Source: DASTOB01 sp035720425 (GTDB taxonomy: Bacteria > Chloroflexota > Limnocylindria > Limnocylindrales > CSP1-4). From it: 29,280 nt of DNA. Position 1 is the first letter of the stretch, and each line of letters opens with the position of its first letter. The position numbers and the translations under genes are program-made. Below are positions 1 to 8,221 of the stretch, piece by piece. The DNA lies in NCBI GenBank assembly GCA_035720425.1, contig DASTOB010000079.1, positions 1-29,280 on the forward strand, read 5' to 3'. The notes beneath the pieces are model-generated. The model was not told the DNA's origin. It made no database searches and was given only the letters and a program-made list of their open reading frames with translations.

Positions 1-9
1 AACGGCTAG

Positions 10-1362
10 CTAGGCGACCGACGCCGGCTCCGCCGGACCGCCCGCTCCGTCGATCGGGGCGTCGAACGGCGTGCGGAACGCGACGCCCGCCCCGACCGCG
101 AGGGCGACGCCGACGACGACGAAGATCGCGGCGATCCCGGCGGCCCCGGCGACCGCGCCCATGAGGGTCGGGACGACGAGGAGGGCGACGCGGTTGCCGG
201 TGATCCGGACGCCGAGCGCCGTGCCGCGCTCGCTTCGCGGCGAGCGGTTGGCGACCCACGCGATCGTCATCGGCTGGCCGAGGCCGATCCCGAGCCCGAC
301 CACGACCATGAGCCCGACGAGCACCGGCGGTGACGACACGAACGGCAGTGCCACGATCGCGGCCGACGCGAAGGCCATGCTCGTCCCGAGCAGGCGCGAT
401 CGCCCGAGCCGGGCGATGAGCTGGGCCATGAAGATGCGCGACACGAGCGACGCGCCGGCCCGGGCGGACAGGAGCGCCCCGATGAGGCCCACGGACAGCC
501 CCGCCTCCTCGCCGTGGGCCGGCAGGTACGCGGCAAGGAGGTCGATCGTCGAGATCACGGTGATCCCGACGAACATCGCCGACGGCATGCCGCTTCGCCG
601 GAGCACCCGCCCGGTGACGGCCAGCAGGCCCGGTCCACGGCCATCTGCCGGCGGCGACGCCGGCCGATCGCGACCCCGGGTCAGCCGCGGCAGGAGCAGG
701 GCGAGGAGGAACCCGGACGCGGTCAGCCCCGCCGCGACGAGGAACACGACCCCCTCGGGGTGGTCCGGCGCGATCCCGGCGGCGGCGCCCGGCGCGGCCG
801 CCGGCGGGGTCGTCGAGGTGCCGGCGACGAGCAGGCCGGCCGAAGCCGCCACCGCGCCGCCGATGATCGTGGCCGGGATGATCGGTCCGATGAGCTGGCC
901 GATCGAGTTGATCGTCGAGTAGTGGCCGAAGCGGACCTCGCGCCCCTCGCGCGGCCCGACGTTGGCGACGAGCGCCTGGCCCGCCACGAGATACGTGATC
1001 TGGCCGAGCCCCATCGCGAGCTGCGCGAGGGCGAGCGCCGGCAAGCCGCCGGCGAACGCGGCGAGGACTCCGCCGGCCGTCAGCATCGCCATCGCGCCGA
1101 TCATGTAGCGCGACGCGCCGTCGCGATCGACGCGCCGGCCGATGGCGATCGCGAGCAGGGCCGGGAGCAGCGAGAACGACGACTGGATGAGTCCGATCTC
1201 AACCGGTGTCGCACCGAGGTCGAGGGCGCGGTACGTGATCGTCGGCCGGGTCGCATGGATCGTCGTGACGGCGAGGCCGGCGACGGCCATCTGGGCGAGG
1301 AACCCGGGCCGCCAGTCCGCCACGCGCGCGCTCGTCACGGGCGACACGGTACACTGCCGCAT
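10..1362 (-). CDS. MFS transporter
   Basis: Integral membrane permease of the major facilitator superfamily, about 450 residues. The sequence shows roughly twelve hydrophobic segments, a hydrophilic Pro/Ala-rich central loop (about residues 180-250) between the two six-helix halves, and an MFS loop 2-3 type motif (GRRVDRDGASR, about residues 55-65) after the second helix. The substrate cannot be read from sequence. The gene is divergent from the CoxG-like gene. The ATG at 1362 has no clear ribosome binding site and lies inside a repeated 16-bp intergenic element (1349-1364). In-frame GTG codons at 1347 and 1338 are alternatives and would sit just after a TACCGT -10-like box, as in a leaderless message. 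The family is sure; the start is not. Confidence 0.85.
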   Translation of the reverse strand: MRQCTVSPVTSARVADWRPGFLAQMAVAGLAVTTIHATRPTITYRALDLGATPVEIGLIQSSFSLLPALLAIAIGRRVDRDGASRYMIGAMAMLTAGGVLAAFAGGLPALALAQLAMGLGQITYLVAGQALVANVGPREGREVRFGHYSTINSIGQLIGPIIPATIIGGAVAASAGLLVAGTSTTPPAAAPGAAAGIAPDHPEGVVFLVAAGLTASGFLLALLLPRLTRGRDRPASPPADGRGPGLLAVTGRVLRRSGMPSAMFVGITVISTIDLLAAYLPAHGEEAGLSVGLIGALLSARAGASLVSRIFMAQLIARLGRSRLLGTSMAFASAAIVALPFVSSPPVLVGLMVVVGLGIGLGQPMTIAWVANRSPRSERGTALGVRITGNRVALLVVPTLMGAVAGAAGIAAIFVVVGVALAVGAGVAFRTPFDAPIDGAGGPAEPASVA

Positions 1363-1364
1363 GC
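1349..1364. promoter_or_regulatory. Copy of the recurrent 16-bp divergent-promoter element (site D)
   Basis: Reads GTACACTGCCGCATGC on the plus strand, 11/16 identical to the best copy at 14346-14361. It lies between the divergent MFS and CoxG-like genes. The reverse strand contains TACCGT, which could be a -10 box for the MFS gene. It is the weakest of the five copies. Confidence 0.4.
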
Positions 1365-1394
1365 AATCCGGCGCGGCGCGAAGGAGCGTGGTTC

Positions 1395-1847
1395 GTGATC
1401 CTCGATCAGCAGGTCGTCATCCCGGTTCCGGCCGATCGGGCGTGGGAGTTCCTCATGGACATTCCTGCCGTCAGCCGCTGCGTGCCGGGCGTCGAGTCGA
1501 TCGAGCAGGTCGACGACGACACGTACAACGGGGCACTCAAGGTCAAGGTGGGGCCCATCGGCGTGACCCTCAAGGGCACGGTCACGGTCGCGGAGCGCGA
1601 TCGCGCGGCGTACCGCTCGCGGATGACCGTCCAGGCGTCCGACAAGCGGCTCAACAGCGCCGTGTCCGCCCAGGCGGTGATGACCCTCGTGCCTCGCTCG
1701 GAGACCGAGACGGAGATGCGGATCCACACCGAGTCGTCGATCCTCGGCAAGCTCGGCGAGTTCGGCCAGGCGGTGATGCGCAAGAAGGCGGACCAGATCA
1801 TCGCCGAGTTCGCGCGCAACATGGCCCGGGAGCTCGGCGGGGGCTGA
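1395..1847 (+). CDS. CoxG-like SRPBCC-family protein
   Basis: A 150-residue protein of the carbon-monoxide-dehydrogenase subunit G (CoxG) branch of the SRPBCC/START fold, small proteins with a deep hydrophobic ligand pocket. Support comes from the N-terminal pattern with VPADRAWEFLMD and the CVPGVESI segment, followed by the KVGPIGVTLKG strand region typical of CoxG. The GTG start is preceded by AAGGAG at 1381-1386. In CO oxidisers CoxG helps anchor the dehydrogenase to the membrane. No coxMSL genes are visible here, so a general ligand-binding or catabolic accessory role is as likely. The gene ends just before a strong hairpin. Confidence 0.8.
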   Translation: MILDQQVVIPVPADRAWEFLMDIPAVSRCVPGVESIEQVDDDTYNGALKVKVGPIGVTLKGTVTVAERDRAAYRSRMTVQASDKRLNSAVSAQAVMTLVPRSETETEMRIHTESSILGKLGEFGQAVMRKKADQIIAEFARNMARELGGG

Positions 1848-1853
1848 CACCAC

Positions 1854-1884
1854 CGGGCCCGCCGGGCGATGCCCGGCGGGCCCG
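1854..1884. terminator. Bidirectional hairpin terminator
   Basis: A perfect 14-bp inverted repeat: left arm 1854-1867, loop GAT 1868-1870, right arm 1871-1884. It lies between the convergent CoxG-like gene (stop 1847) and the cyclic amidohydrolase (stop 1907). No long T-run follows, as is common in high-GC genomes, so termination efficiency is inferred. Confidence 0.75.
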
Positions 1885-1906
1885 AATGGACTGAGGAGGA
1901 CCTCGT

Positions 1907-3319
1907 TCAGGAGCCGGTCGTGACCGGCTCGCCCGTCGGTGCGGTGCGCAGCAACGTGGTTCGCGGGCGAACCATCCGGCCGGCCGCCTGGCCAACCAGC
2001 TCGCCCTCGCGCATGACGATCTGCCCGCGCACGATCGTGCCCACCGGCAGGCCCTCGAGCAGGTCACCATCGAACGGCGTGACGTGGTTCTTGCTGTGGA
2101 GCGCGTCGTCGCGGACGACCCCTGCCTTCTTGAGGTCGACGATCGTCAGGTCCCCGTCGGACCCGATCCGGATCGCGCCCTTCTGGGGCCACATGTCCCA
2201 CGTCTTCGCCGGCCCCTCCGACGTCGCCCGGACGAGCTGCTGGAGGGTCATCCGGCCGGCGTTGACGCCGTAGGTGAGGAAGTAGCCGATGGACGTCTCG
2301 ACGCCCGGAAAGCCGCTGATGGCCGTCCAGATGTCGCCCGTGAGCTTCTCCTCGGCCGTATGCGGTGAGTGGTCCGTCGCGATCTGGTCGACGCGGCCGT
2401 CTCGGAGACCCTGAAGCAGGTAGTCGCCGTGGCCCTCGAAGCCCCAGCGGACGGGCGGGTTCATCCGCAGCCGGACACCCGTCTGGTCCATGTCCTCGGC
2501 CTTCTTGAACACGTAGTGGGCACCGGTCTCGGTGGTGATGTCCACACCTTTCGCGCGCCACTCGTCGATCATGTCGAGCCCGTCACGGGACGACAGGTGG
2601 AAGATGTGGATGCGCGTGCCGGTGTGGCGGGCGTAGAGGCCCATCCGCTGGATCGACTCGACCTCGGCAAGCGGCGGCCGCGAGTCGACGTGAGCCTGGG
2701 GATCGGATCGACCCTCGGCTTTGAACTTGCGGATCAGGTGCTGCATGATCTCGTTGTTCTCGGCGTGGAAGCCGATCCGCAGCCCGGTCGCCGCGATCTC
2801 ACGCAACCCGTCGAGCATCATCCCGTCGTCGGGCGCCGGGATGTTGCCGATCGTCTCGCCGAGGAAGCACTTGTAGCCGACGACCCCCGCCTCGGCCATC
2901 GGTCGGAGGGCCGGGACGCTGTCCTGGACGAGCAGGCCGATGATCCCGAAGTCGACGTACGACTTCTCCTCCGCCAGGCGGCGCTTCAGCTCGACGTTCT
3001 CCGGCGAGTCCGTCTTCGGCTTCGTATTCGGCATCTCGACCACGGTCGTGACACCGCCGAACACGGCAGCCGTCGAGCCGGTCCGCCAGTCCTCCTTGTA
3101 CTCGAGACCCGGCTCCCGAAAGTGGACGTGGCCGTCGATGACCCCGGGCAGCACGTGGAGACCGGTCGCGTCGAACTCCTCTGCCGCGGCAAGGCCGAGC
3201 TGGCCGGGTGCGGCGATCGCGACGAACCGGCCGTCGGAGATCGCGAGGTCCGCGGCGATGGTCGCGTCGGACGTCACGACGGTGCCGTTCTTGACGATGA
3301 GATCGACGGTCTGTGGCAT
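1907..3319 (-). CDS. Cyclic amidohydrolase (allantoinase/dihydroorotase/hydantoinase type)
   Basis: A 470-residue metal-dependent amidohydrolase that opens a cyclic amide ring. Visible motifs: HVHFREPG (metal His64 and His66), the KEDWRTGSTAA segment characteristic of allantoinases and close relatives, Lys150 in GYKCFLG as the likely carboxylated bridging lysine, later metal histidines in FHAE and FHLSS, and the catalytic Asp in ATDHSPH. The KEDW motif favours an allantoinase or hydantoinase-like activity over true dihydroorotase. It lies 74 bases downstream of the UbiD gene on the same strand, so the two are probably co-transcribed. The substrate is unknown; PyrC activity cannot be excluded. 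Confidence 0.85.
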   Translation of the reverse strand: MPQTVDLIVKNGTVVTSDATIAADLAISDGRFVAIAAPGQLGLAAAEEFDATGLHVLPGVIDGHVHFREPGLEYKEDWRTGSTAAVFGGVTTVVEMPNTKPKTDSPENVELKRRLAEEKSYVDFGIIGLLVQDSVPALRPMAEAGVVGYKCFLGETIGNIPAPDDGMMLDGLREIAATGLRIGFHAENNEIMQHLIRKFKAEGRSDPQAHVDSRPPLAEVESIQRMGLYARHTGTRIHIFHLSSRDGLDMIDEWRAKGVDITTETGAHYVFKKAEDMDQTGVRLRMNPPVRWGFEGHGDYLLQGLRDGRVDQIATDHSPHTAEEKLTGDIWTAISGFPGVETSIGYFLTYGVNAGRMTLQQLVRATSEGPAKTWDMWPQKGAIRIGSDGDLTIVDLKKAGVVRDDALHSKNHVTPFDGDLLEGLPVGTIVRGQIVMREGELVGQAAGRMVRPRTTLLRTAPTGEPVTTGS

Positions 3320-3393
3320 AGGTCGTTGCTACTCCTGCTCGGTGTGGTACTGATCGGATGGTCGGCTCGTGTCGGTGGCCTCGTCCTCCCCAG

Positions 3394-4893
3394 TCATTGG
3401 GCGTCGCGCGGGTCCGGTGCGTTCGGATCGAGGATCCAGCCCCACCGCTCCCGCGTCGCCCTTGCCATGTCGGCCGTGACGACCGGATCCGCGAACCGGT
3501 CGCGCCATTCCCACGGCTTCGTCGCGTCGATGAGCAGCCGCGAATTGAAGCCGCGCGCGTCCGGGTGGATGGCGGGGTCGAGCGGCCCACTCCACGCGCG
3601 GCGGATGATCGTCATGTCGCGGTCCGGGTCCGCCCGGGTCATGACCGCCCACATGACGTCGTCGAGGCTCGTGATGTCGATGTCGGGATCGACGACGACG
3701 ACGATCCGGCCGGCGTACGCCGAGGTGCCGGTCTGCCCGCCGACCATGAGCGCCTGCGTCGCGTGGCCGGGGTACGCCTGGTCCACGGCGATCACGACCA
3801 TCATCCGGTTGCCGGCCTCCGGCGGACACCACACGCCCGTGATCCGCGGCACACCCGCGGCGCGGAGCTGGTTCTCGATGAGGGCGGATTTGAGGTAGGC
3901 GAGGAACCGGTTGTCCTCGTGGGGCGGCTTGCCCTGCGGGCAGCCGAGCAGGATCGGGTCGGTCCGGTGGTAGATCGCGGCGACGTGGATGATCGGCGTC
4001 CGATGCTCGCCGCTCGCGTAGTAGCCCATCCATTCCCCGTACGGACCCTCGTCGTGGTACTCGTCCGGGTACATCCAGCCCTCGATCGCGATCTCCGCCG
4101 TGGCCGGGAACGGGACGCCCGTGTGGCGGCCGCGGACGAGCTCGACCGGCGCGCCGCGCACGCCGCCCGCCCAGGCGTACTCGCTCATTCCGTACGGGAT
4201 GCCCTCGGCACAGGCGGCCATGAACAGGAGGGGATCGGCGCCGACGACGACCACGATCGGGCACGGCTCGCCGCGGTCGAAGTACTTCTGGCGGATGATC
4301 TTGCCGTGCTTGCCCGGGCTGATGTACACGCCCATCTCGTCGCGGCCGAAGATCTGGTTGCGGTACGTCCCGACGTTGACCCAGTCGGAATCCGGGTCCT
4401 TCATGATGTTCATGCTCGCGGTGCCGATGTAACGGCCGCCATCCTGCGGATGCCAGACCGGCACCGGGAACGCCTCGAGGTCGATCGCATCGCCCTCGAC
4501 GACGTGCTCGAAGACGGGGCCGTCCTCGACGAACACCGGATCGACAGGTTGGAAGTCCGCGAGGACCGTCCGCCAGAAGCGGAACAGGCCGTCGTGATTG
4601 CCCTCGGACTGCGGGAGCCCGAGGGTGACGGCCTGCCGGCGCGGCGTCCCGTTGCAGTTGACGATCACCCGCCGGCCTGCCGGGTAGCCCGGCACGTTGT
4701 CGAAGAGCACGCACGGGCTGTCGTCGGCGTGATCGAGCAGCTCGGTGATCTCGCCGATCCCGGCCTGCCAGTCCACTCCGTCGACGACGCGCAGCTCGCC
4801 GAGGTCGCGGACGCGCGCGATCCACTCGCGCGTGTCGCGCCACGGTGGCAGCCGTCCTTCGGTCGCCGTCTCCGCCCGGTCGATGATCGCCAC
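3394..4893 (-). CDS. UbiD-family decarboxylase (first copy)
   Basis: Prenylated-FMN-dependent (de)carboxylase of the UbiD/Fdc1 family, 499 residues from a GTG start at 4893. That start follows GGAGGAG at a good distance; the frame stays open upstream, but without family similarity. The E-R-E catalytic set is visible: Arg178 in VGTYRNQ and Glu282/Glu287 in DEGPYGEW. UbiD enzymes reversibly decarboxylate aromatic, heteroaromatic or alpha,beta-unsaturated acids. It probably forms an operon with the amidohydrolase and is divergent from the TauE-type permease, with a repeated 16-bp element between them. No UbiX flavin prenyltransferase gene is in the window, so the cofactor must be made elsewhere. 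Confidence 0.9.
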   Translation of the reverse strand: MAIIDRAETATEGRLPPWRDTREWIARVRDLGELRVVDGVDWQAGIGEITELLDHADDSPCVLFDNVPGYPAGRRVIVNCNGTPRRQAVTLGLPQSEGNHDGLFRFWRTVLADFQPVDPVFVEDGPVFEHVVEGDAIDLEAFPVPVWHPQDGGRYIGTASMNIMKDPDSDWVNVGTYRNQIFGRDEMGVYISPGKHGKIIRQKYFDRGEPCPIVVVVGADPLLFMAACAEGIPYGMSEYAWAGGVRGAPVELVRGRHTGVPFPATAEIAIEGWMYPDEYHDEGPYGEWMGYYASGEHRTPIIHVAAIYHRTDPILLGCPQGKPPHEDNRFLAYLKSALIENQLRAAGVPRITGVWCPPEAGNRMMVVIAVDQAYPGHATQALMVGGQTGTSAYAGRIVVVVDPDIDITSLDDVMWAVMTRADPDRDMTIIRRAWSGPLDPAIHPDARGFNSRLLIDATKPWEWRDRFADPVVTADMARATRERWGWILDPNAPDPRDAQ

Positions 4894-4943
4894 GCTCCTC
4901 CGCCTTCCGGTCGACCATCGCTGACTGGGCCCGACGGACGACT

Positions 4944-4959
4944 GTATGCAACGGTATCT
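4944..4959. promoter_or_regulatory. Copy of the recurrent 16-bp divergent-promoter element (site A)
   Basis: On the minus strand this reads AGATACCGTTGCATAC, 14/16 identical to the copy at 14346-14361. It is between the UbiD gene (minus) and the TauE-type permease (plus). On the plus strand it holds TATCTT (4955-4960), a plausible -10 box for the permease; on the minus strand CATACA (4943-4948) could serve UbiD. Confidence 0.55.
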
Positions 4960-5036
4960 TACGGTCCGCGAGGATGGCGGGTCAACGGTCACTGGACCGG
5001 CCCGGAGGTCCAGGTGTCGAGGAGCGCCGAGCGACC

Positions 5037-5807
5037 ATGACGGACGACCCGCTCCTCGTCGCGATCCTTGTCGGGACCGTCGCGGTGGCCGCGTTCATCA
5101 ACGGCACGATCGGGTTCGGGTTCGCCCTCCTCGCGGTCAACGCGCTGGCCGTCGTCCTCGGGGCGCGCGACGGGGTCGTCGTCATGAGCCTGCTCGCCCC
5201 GTTCGTGAGCGGGTTACAGCTCATCAACCACCGCGCCTTCGCGCCACCATGGCGCCGCCTCGGGAGCCTGCTGGCGGGCGCCGTGGTCGGGTCCGTCGTC
5301 GGGACGCAACTCCTCGTGATCCTGCCCGGCCCGCTCATCTCGATCGCGCTGGGGCTCTTCACGATCTGGTTCGTCGCGCGCTCGATCCAGGGCGAGCGTC
5401 CCCCGATGGGCGACCGGACGGAGCGTCGCCTGGGACCCCTCGTCGGCTTCGTCGGTGGGGTGTCGAACGGGACGCTCGGTGCGTCCGGGCCGGTCTTCGG
5501 CACGTACCTGACGGCGATCGGTCTCCGCGGGCGTGACTTTGCCTACGCCATCGCGCTCGTGTTCTTCCTCATGTCGACGCTCCGGATCGGCCTGCTCGCC
5601 GCGCTCGACGTCTACACCCCGTCCCTCGTCGTCATCGCCGGCGTCCTGCTCGTGCCGAGCCTCGGCGTGCAGGTGATCGGCCTGCACTTCCGCGGCCGGC
5701 TGCCCGCGGCGGCGATCTATCGGGGCGTGCTCGTCGCGCTCGGTGTCGGCGGCGCCACGCTGATCTGGCGCGGCGTCGAGGGGCTCAGCGACCTGCTCCC
5801 GCGCTGA
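5037..5807 (+). CDS. TauE/SafE-family (DUF81) membrane permease
   Basis: A 256-residue membrane protein of the TauE/SafE sulfite/organic-acid exporter family. It has about eight hydrophobic helices in two repeats, beginning FINGTIGFGFALLAVN and repeated as VGGVSNGTLGASGPVFG, the internal-repeat signature of this family. Members export sulfite, sulfoacetate or other small anions, and some act in import. The chosen ATG at 5037 follows GAGGAG at about 10 bases; an upstream in-frame ATG at 4974 adds a charged stretch unlike the family. The 3' end overlaps the convergent amidase gene by 23 bp. It could export a product of the neighbouring UbiD/amidohydrolase reactions, but this is inference. Confidence 0.8.
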   Translation: MTDDPLLVAILVGTVAVAAFINGTIGFGFALLAVNALAVVLGARDGVVVMSLLAPFVSGLQLINHRAFAPPWRRLGSLLAGAVVGSVVGTQLLVILPGPLISIALGLFTIWFVARSIQGERPPMGDRTERRLGPLVGFVGGVSNGTLGASGPVFGTYLTAIGLRGRDFAYAIALVFFLMSTLRIGLLAALDVYTPSLVVIAGVLLVPSLGVQVIGLHFRGRLPAAAIYRGVLVALGVGGATLIWRGVEGLSDLLPR

Positions 5808-6507
5808 CCGGCCGCCGCGCGACGTCGCGCAGGTAGGCGATCGCCTCGTCGAGGGGCACGACGTCGGCGTACTTCTGATCGAGGTCGAACAGGTTGATCG
5901 CGTGCGGCGCCTCGTCCCGGTCGAACACGCATTCCTCCGGAACGATGACCTTGTAGCGATGGCTCTTGGCGTCGACGACGGTCGCGCGGACGCAGCCGCT
6001 CGTCGACTCGCCGGCCACGACCACCGTGTCGGCCCAAAGGCCGGTGAGCAGGCCGGCCAGCGGAGTACCCCAGAACGCGCTCGGCGCCGTCTTGTGGAGG
6101 ACGACCTCGCCGTCGATCGGGGCGACCTCGTCGACGATGTCCCAGCGCCGCCGTCGACGATCCGCCATGGCCGGGTCGTCGACCCGGGCGCCGCGCGGAT
6201 TCGCGTCGCGCCAGCCGGGCATGCCGCCGAAGCCGGTCACGTGGACGACCGGGACGCCGAGCGAGCGCGCCTCGCCGAGGAGGCGCTCGATGTGCGGCAG
6301 CGCCTCCCAGCCGGCCAGCCCGCAGCTGCCCGGCCACGTCCGGATCGCTTCGAGGAGCGGCTCCGGCCGGTCGCCGAAGACCCAGCGATAGAGGTCGACG
6401 AGGAGCAGCACCGGCCGCTCCCCGGCGCCCTTGCGGATCGCCGGGTCCGCCGCTGCCCGGGCGCGATCCCGCTCCGACAGAAACCGATCCCAGACCCGCT
6501 CGCCCAT
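5785..6507 (-). CDS. Isochorismatase-fold (cysteine hydrolase) amidase
   Basis: A 240-residue cysteine hydrolase of the isochorismatase-like superfamily. The catalytic triad is visible: Asp38 (LLLVDLY), Lys139 (LHKTAPSAF) and Cys172 (ESTSGCVRAT). The LVDLYRWVFGD segment and the overall length resemble the N-carbamoylsarcosine amidase/maleamate amidase branch more than isochorismatases. Such enzymes hydrolyse a carboxamide or N-carbamoyl group, which fits the nearby ring-opening amidohydrolase and the asparaginase-like gene. The ATG at 6507 is the family-consistent start. It is divergent from pyrE, with a shared intergenic element, and its tail overlaps the TauE-type gene. Confidence 0.85.
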   Translation of the reverse strand: MGERVWDRFLSERDRARAAADPAIRKGAGERPVLLLVDLYRWVFGDRPEPLLEAIRTWPGSCGLAGWEALPHIERLLGEARSLGVPVVHVTGFGGMPGWRDANPRGARVDDPAMADRRRRRWDIVDEVAPIDGEVVLHKTAPSAFWGTPLAGLLTGLWADTVVVAGESTSGCVRATVVDAKSHRYKVIVPEECVFDRDEAPHAINLFDLDQKYADVVPLDEAIAYLRDVARRPVSAGAGR

Positions 6508-6559
6508 TGTCCGCCCACGCCTCCGCTCGCCGTTCTCGCTGCCCGTGATCGGCTCGATG

Positions 6560-6575
6560 GTACACCGTCGTATAC
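6560..6575. promoter_or_regulatory. Copy of the recurrent 16-bp divergent-promoter element (site C)
   Basis: Reads GTACACCGTCGTATAC on the plus strand, 13/16 identical to the copy at 14346-14361 and itself a near-palindrome (GTACAC-CGTC-GTATAC). It lies between the isochorismatase-like gene (minus) and pyrE (plus). TACCAT on the minus strand (6557-6562) is a possible -10 box for the amidase. Confidence 0.5.
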
Positions 6576-6600
6576 GGAGGTCGGGCGAGCCGGCGCCCGC

Positions 6601-6606
6601 TATCCT
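6601..6606 (+). promoter_or_regulatory. -10 box for a leaderless pyrE message
   Basis: TATCCT at 6601-6606 ends six bases before the pyrE ATG at 6613, the normal distance from a -10 box to the transcription start. No Shine-Dalgarno sequence is close enough to the ATG. A leaderless transcript is therefore the simplest reading. The -35 region is not clear. Confidence 0.45.
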
Positions 6607-6612
6607 CATCGG

Positions 6613-7158
6613 ATGACAGACACGACCACCCGGACCGACGACGCCCACGACCAACTCGGTCGTGACCTCGTCGCGGCCGCGTATCTCGAGGGCGACTTCG
6701 TCCTCAGCTCCGGGCAGCGCAGCCGCTACTACTTCGACAAGTACCTGTTCGAGACGAAGCCGGACATCCTGGGCCGCCTGGCGGTGGAGCTGGCCGCGCT
6801 CGTGCCGCCCGGCACGGATCGGATCTGCGGCACGGAGCTCGGCGCGGTCGCGCTCGCAACGGCGCTGTCGCTCGAAACCGGCCTGCCGTTCGTCATCGCC
6901 CGCAAGGGCGCCAAGGAGTACAGCACGGAGCGCCTCATCGAGGGCGTCCTCGAGCCGGGTGACCGGGTCATCGTCGTCGAGGACATCATCACGTCCGGCA
7001 CCCAGGCGATCCGCGCGGCGGAGCGGGTCGTCGCGGCCGGTGGCGAGGTCCTCGGGATCCTCGCCGTCGTCGATCGGGAGGAGGGTGGCCCGGCGGCCAT
7101 CGCCGCGGCCGGCTTCTCGCTGGCGACCCTGTTCGACCGGACGAGCCTCGGGGTCTGA
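6613..7158 (+). CDS. pyrE: Orotate phosphoribosyltransferase-like enzyme
   Basis: A 181-residue type I phosphoribosyltransferase of the orotate phosphoribosyltransferase family, which transfers ribose-5-phosphate from PRPP to orotate in UMP synthesis. Support: LSSGQRSRYYFDKYLFE near the N-terminus (the FxLxSGxxSxxYxD pattern), the catalytic-loop region ARKGAKEYSTER, and the PRPP-binding motif VIVVEDIITSGTQ. Length is normal for PyrE. It stands alone between catabolic genes with no neighbouring pyrF or pyrB, so it may be the housekeeping PyrE or a paralogue acting on another carboxylated base. The message is probably leaderless. Confidence 0.8.
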   Translation: MTDTTTRTDDAHDQLGRDLVAAAYLEGDFVLSSGQRSRYYFDKYLFETKPDILGRLAVELAALVPPGTDRICGTELGAVALATALSLETGLPFVIARKGAKEYSTERLIEGVLEPGDRVIVVEDIITSGTQAIRAAERVVAAGGEVLGILAVVDREEGGPAAIAAAGFSLATLFDRTSLGV

Positions 7159-7189
7159 CCACCGCCACCGCCCCCACCGCCCACAGCCC

Positions 7190-7210
7190 ACCGCCTCACG
7201 GCGAGGCGGT
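7190..7210. terminator. Hairpin between pyrE and the asparaginase gene
   Basis: An 8-bp perfect stem: left arm ACCGCCTC 7190-7197, loop ACGGC 7198-7202, right arm GAGGCGGT 7203-7210. It follows a C/CACCG-rich stretch after pyrE and touches the stop codon of the convergent asparaginase gene. It is probably a bidirectional terminator. Confidence 0.5.
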
Positions 7211-8208
7211 CAGTACGTATCGACGATCCGCTGGATGTCGTCCGGGTTCGTCGTCGTCGCGAGGGCGAGACGAAGGAGGATTCGCGCCTTCCAAGGCTGG
7301 AGGTTGTCGGTGGCGACCCAGCCGCGACGCTGGAGCCCGGGGCTCCGGACCGTGCGCCCGGAGCCGACGCGCGTCCCCTGGGCGATGAGCACGCCCGCCG
7401 CGGCCGCGCGGTCGAGCGCCTCGGTCTCGGCCGGTGTCGGCCGCCCGGCGCCGGTCCCGGCCGACACGATCCCGCGTGCCCCGGCGGCGACCGCCGCGTC
7501 GATCATCGTCCCGTCCGCCCCGAGATACGAGACGACGACGTCGACCCGCGGCAGGGCGGGAAGGCGGGCGATGTCGAACTCCGTCGCGCTCGTGTGCGGC
7601 CGCATCGGTCGGTGGTAGAAGAGCACCCGCCCATCGTTGTCGGCGTAGCCGAGCGGCCCGAGGTCGCGGCCCTGGAACGTCTCGACCCGGTAGGTCGCCG
7701 TCTTCGTGACATCGCGAGCGCTGTGGATCGTGTCGTTGAGAACGACGAGCACGCCCATGCCCGCGGACGCCGGATCGGCCGCAACGCGGACCCCGTTGAA
7801 CAGGTTGAGGTAGCCGTCCGCGCTGATCGCCGACGACGGGCGCATCGCGCCGACGATGACGACCGGCCGGTCCGCGCGCAGGGTGAGGTGCAGGAAGTAG
7901 GCGGTCTCCTCGAGCGTGTTCGTGCCGTGCGTGATCACGACGCCGTCCGCCCCGTCGTCGAATGCCGCGTGGATGACGCGGACGAGATCGAACAGGTCGT
8001 CGTCCGTGATCGACTGGCTCGGCAGCCGCCGGAACGGGACCTCGCGGACGTGCGCGATCGTGTCGAGCTCCGGCACGTGCTCCACGAGCTCGCCGTCGGC
8101 GAGACGCTTGCCCGCTTCGATGTACCAGGCCAGGTCGAGCCGGTCGACGCCGACGGAGTCGATCGTCCCGCCGGTGAAGATCAGGTCGACGCGCGGTCGA
8201 TCGGTCAT
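7210..8208 (-). CDS. Asparaginase-family amidohydrolase
   Basis: A 332-residue member of the L-asparaginase/glutaminase family (threonine amidohydrolases). Motifs: nucleophile Thr12 in FTGGTID, ITHGTNTLEETA with Thr96, and the catalytic-lysine motif NDTIHSARDVTKT. The residue after Thr96 is Asn97, where classical enzymes have the catalytic Asp (HGTDT), so activity or specificity may differ. The gene starts 13 bases after the GntR regulator stop on the same strand, indicating one transcript. There is no signal peptide, so the enzyme is cytoplasmic. It could deamidate an intermediate of the surrounding pathway; free asparagine is only one possibility. Confidence 0.85.
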   Translation of the reverse strand: MTDRPRVDLIFTGGTIDSVGVDRLDLAWYIEAGKRLADGELVEHVPELDTIAHVREVPFRRLPSQSITDDDLFDLVRVIHAAFDDGADGVVITHGTNTLEETAYFLHLTLRADRPVVIVGAMRPSSAISADGYLNLFNGVRVAADPASAGMGVLVVLNDTIHSARDVTKTATYRVETFQGRDLGPLGYADNDGRVLFYHRPMRPHTSATEFDIARLPALPRVDVVVSYLGADGTMIDAAVAAGARGIVSAGTGAGRPTPAETEALDRAAAAGVLIAQGTRVGSGRTVRSPGLQRRGWVATDNLQPWKARILLRLALATTTNPDDIQRIVDTY

Positions 8209-8221
8209 GGGAGCCGCACGG

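Noticed and set aside
1395..1847. Part of a carbon monoxide dehydrogenase operon
   Set aside because: CoxG-like proteins occur widely outside CO oxidation, and no coxM, coxS or coxL gene is in the window.
2369..3898. Long open frame on the plus strand (509 codons)
   Set aside because: It runs antisense through the clearly recognisable amidohydrolase and UbiD genes, has Arg/Asp/Val-rich composition and no family motif: a GC-bias shadow. The same applies to 3358-5040 (+), 10291-11973 (-), 12276-13748 (-) and 15211-16866 (-).
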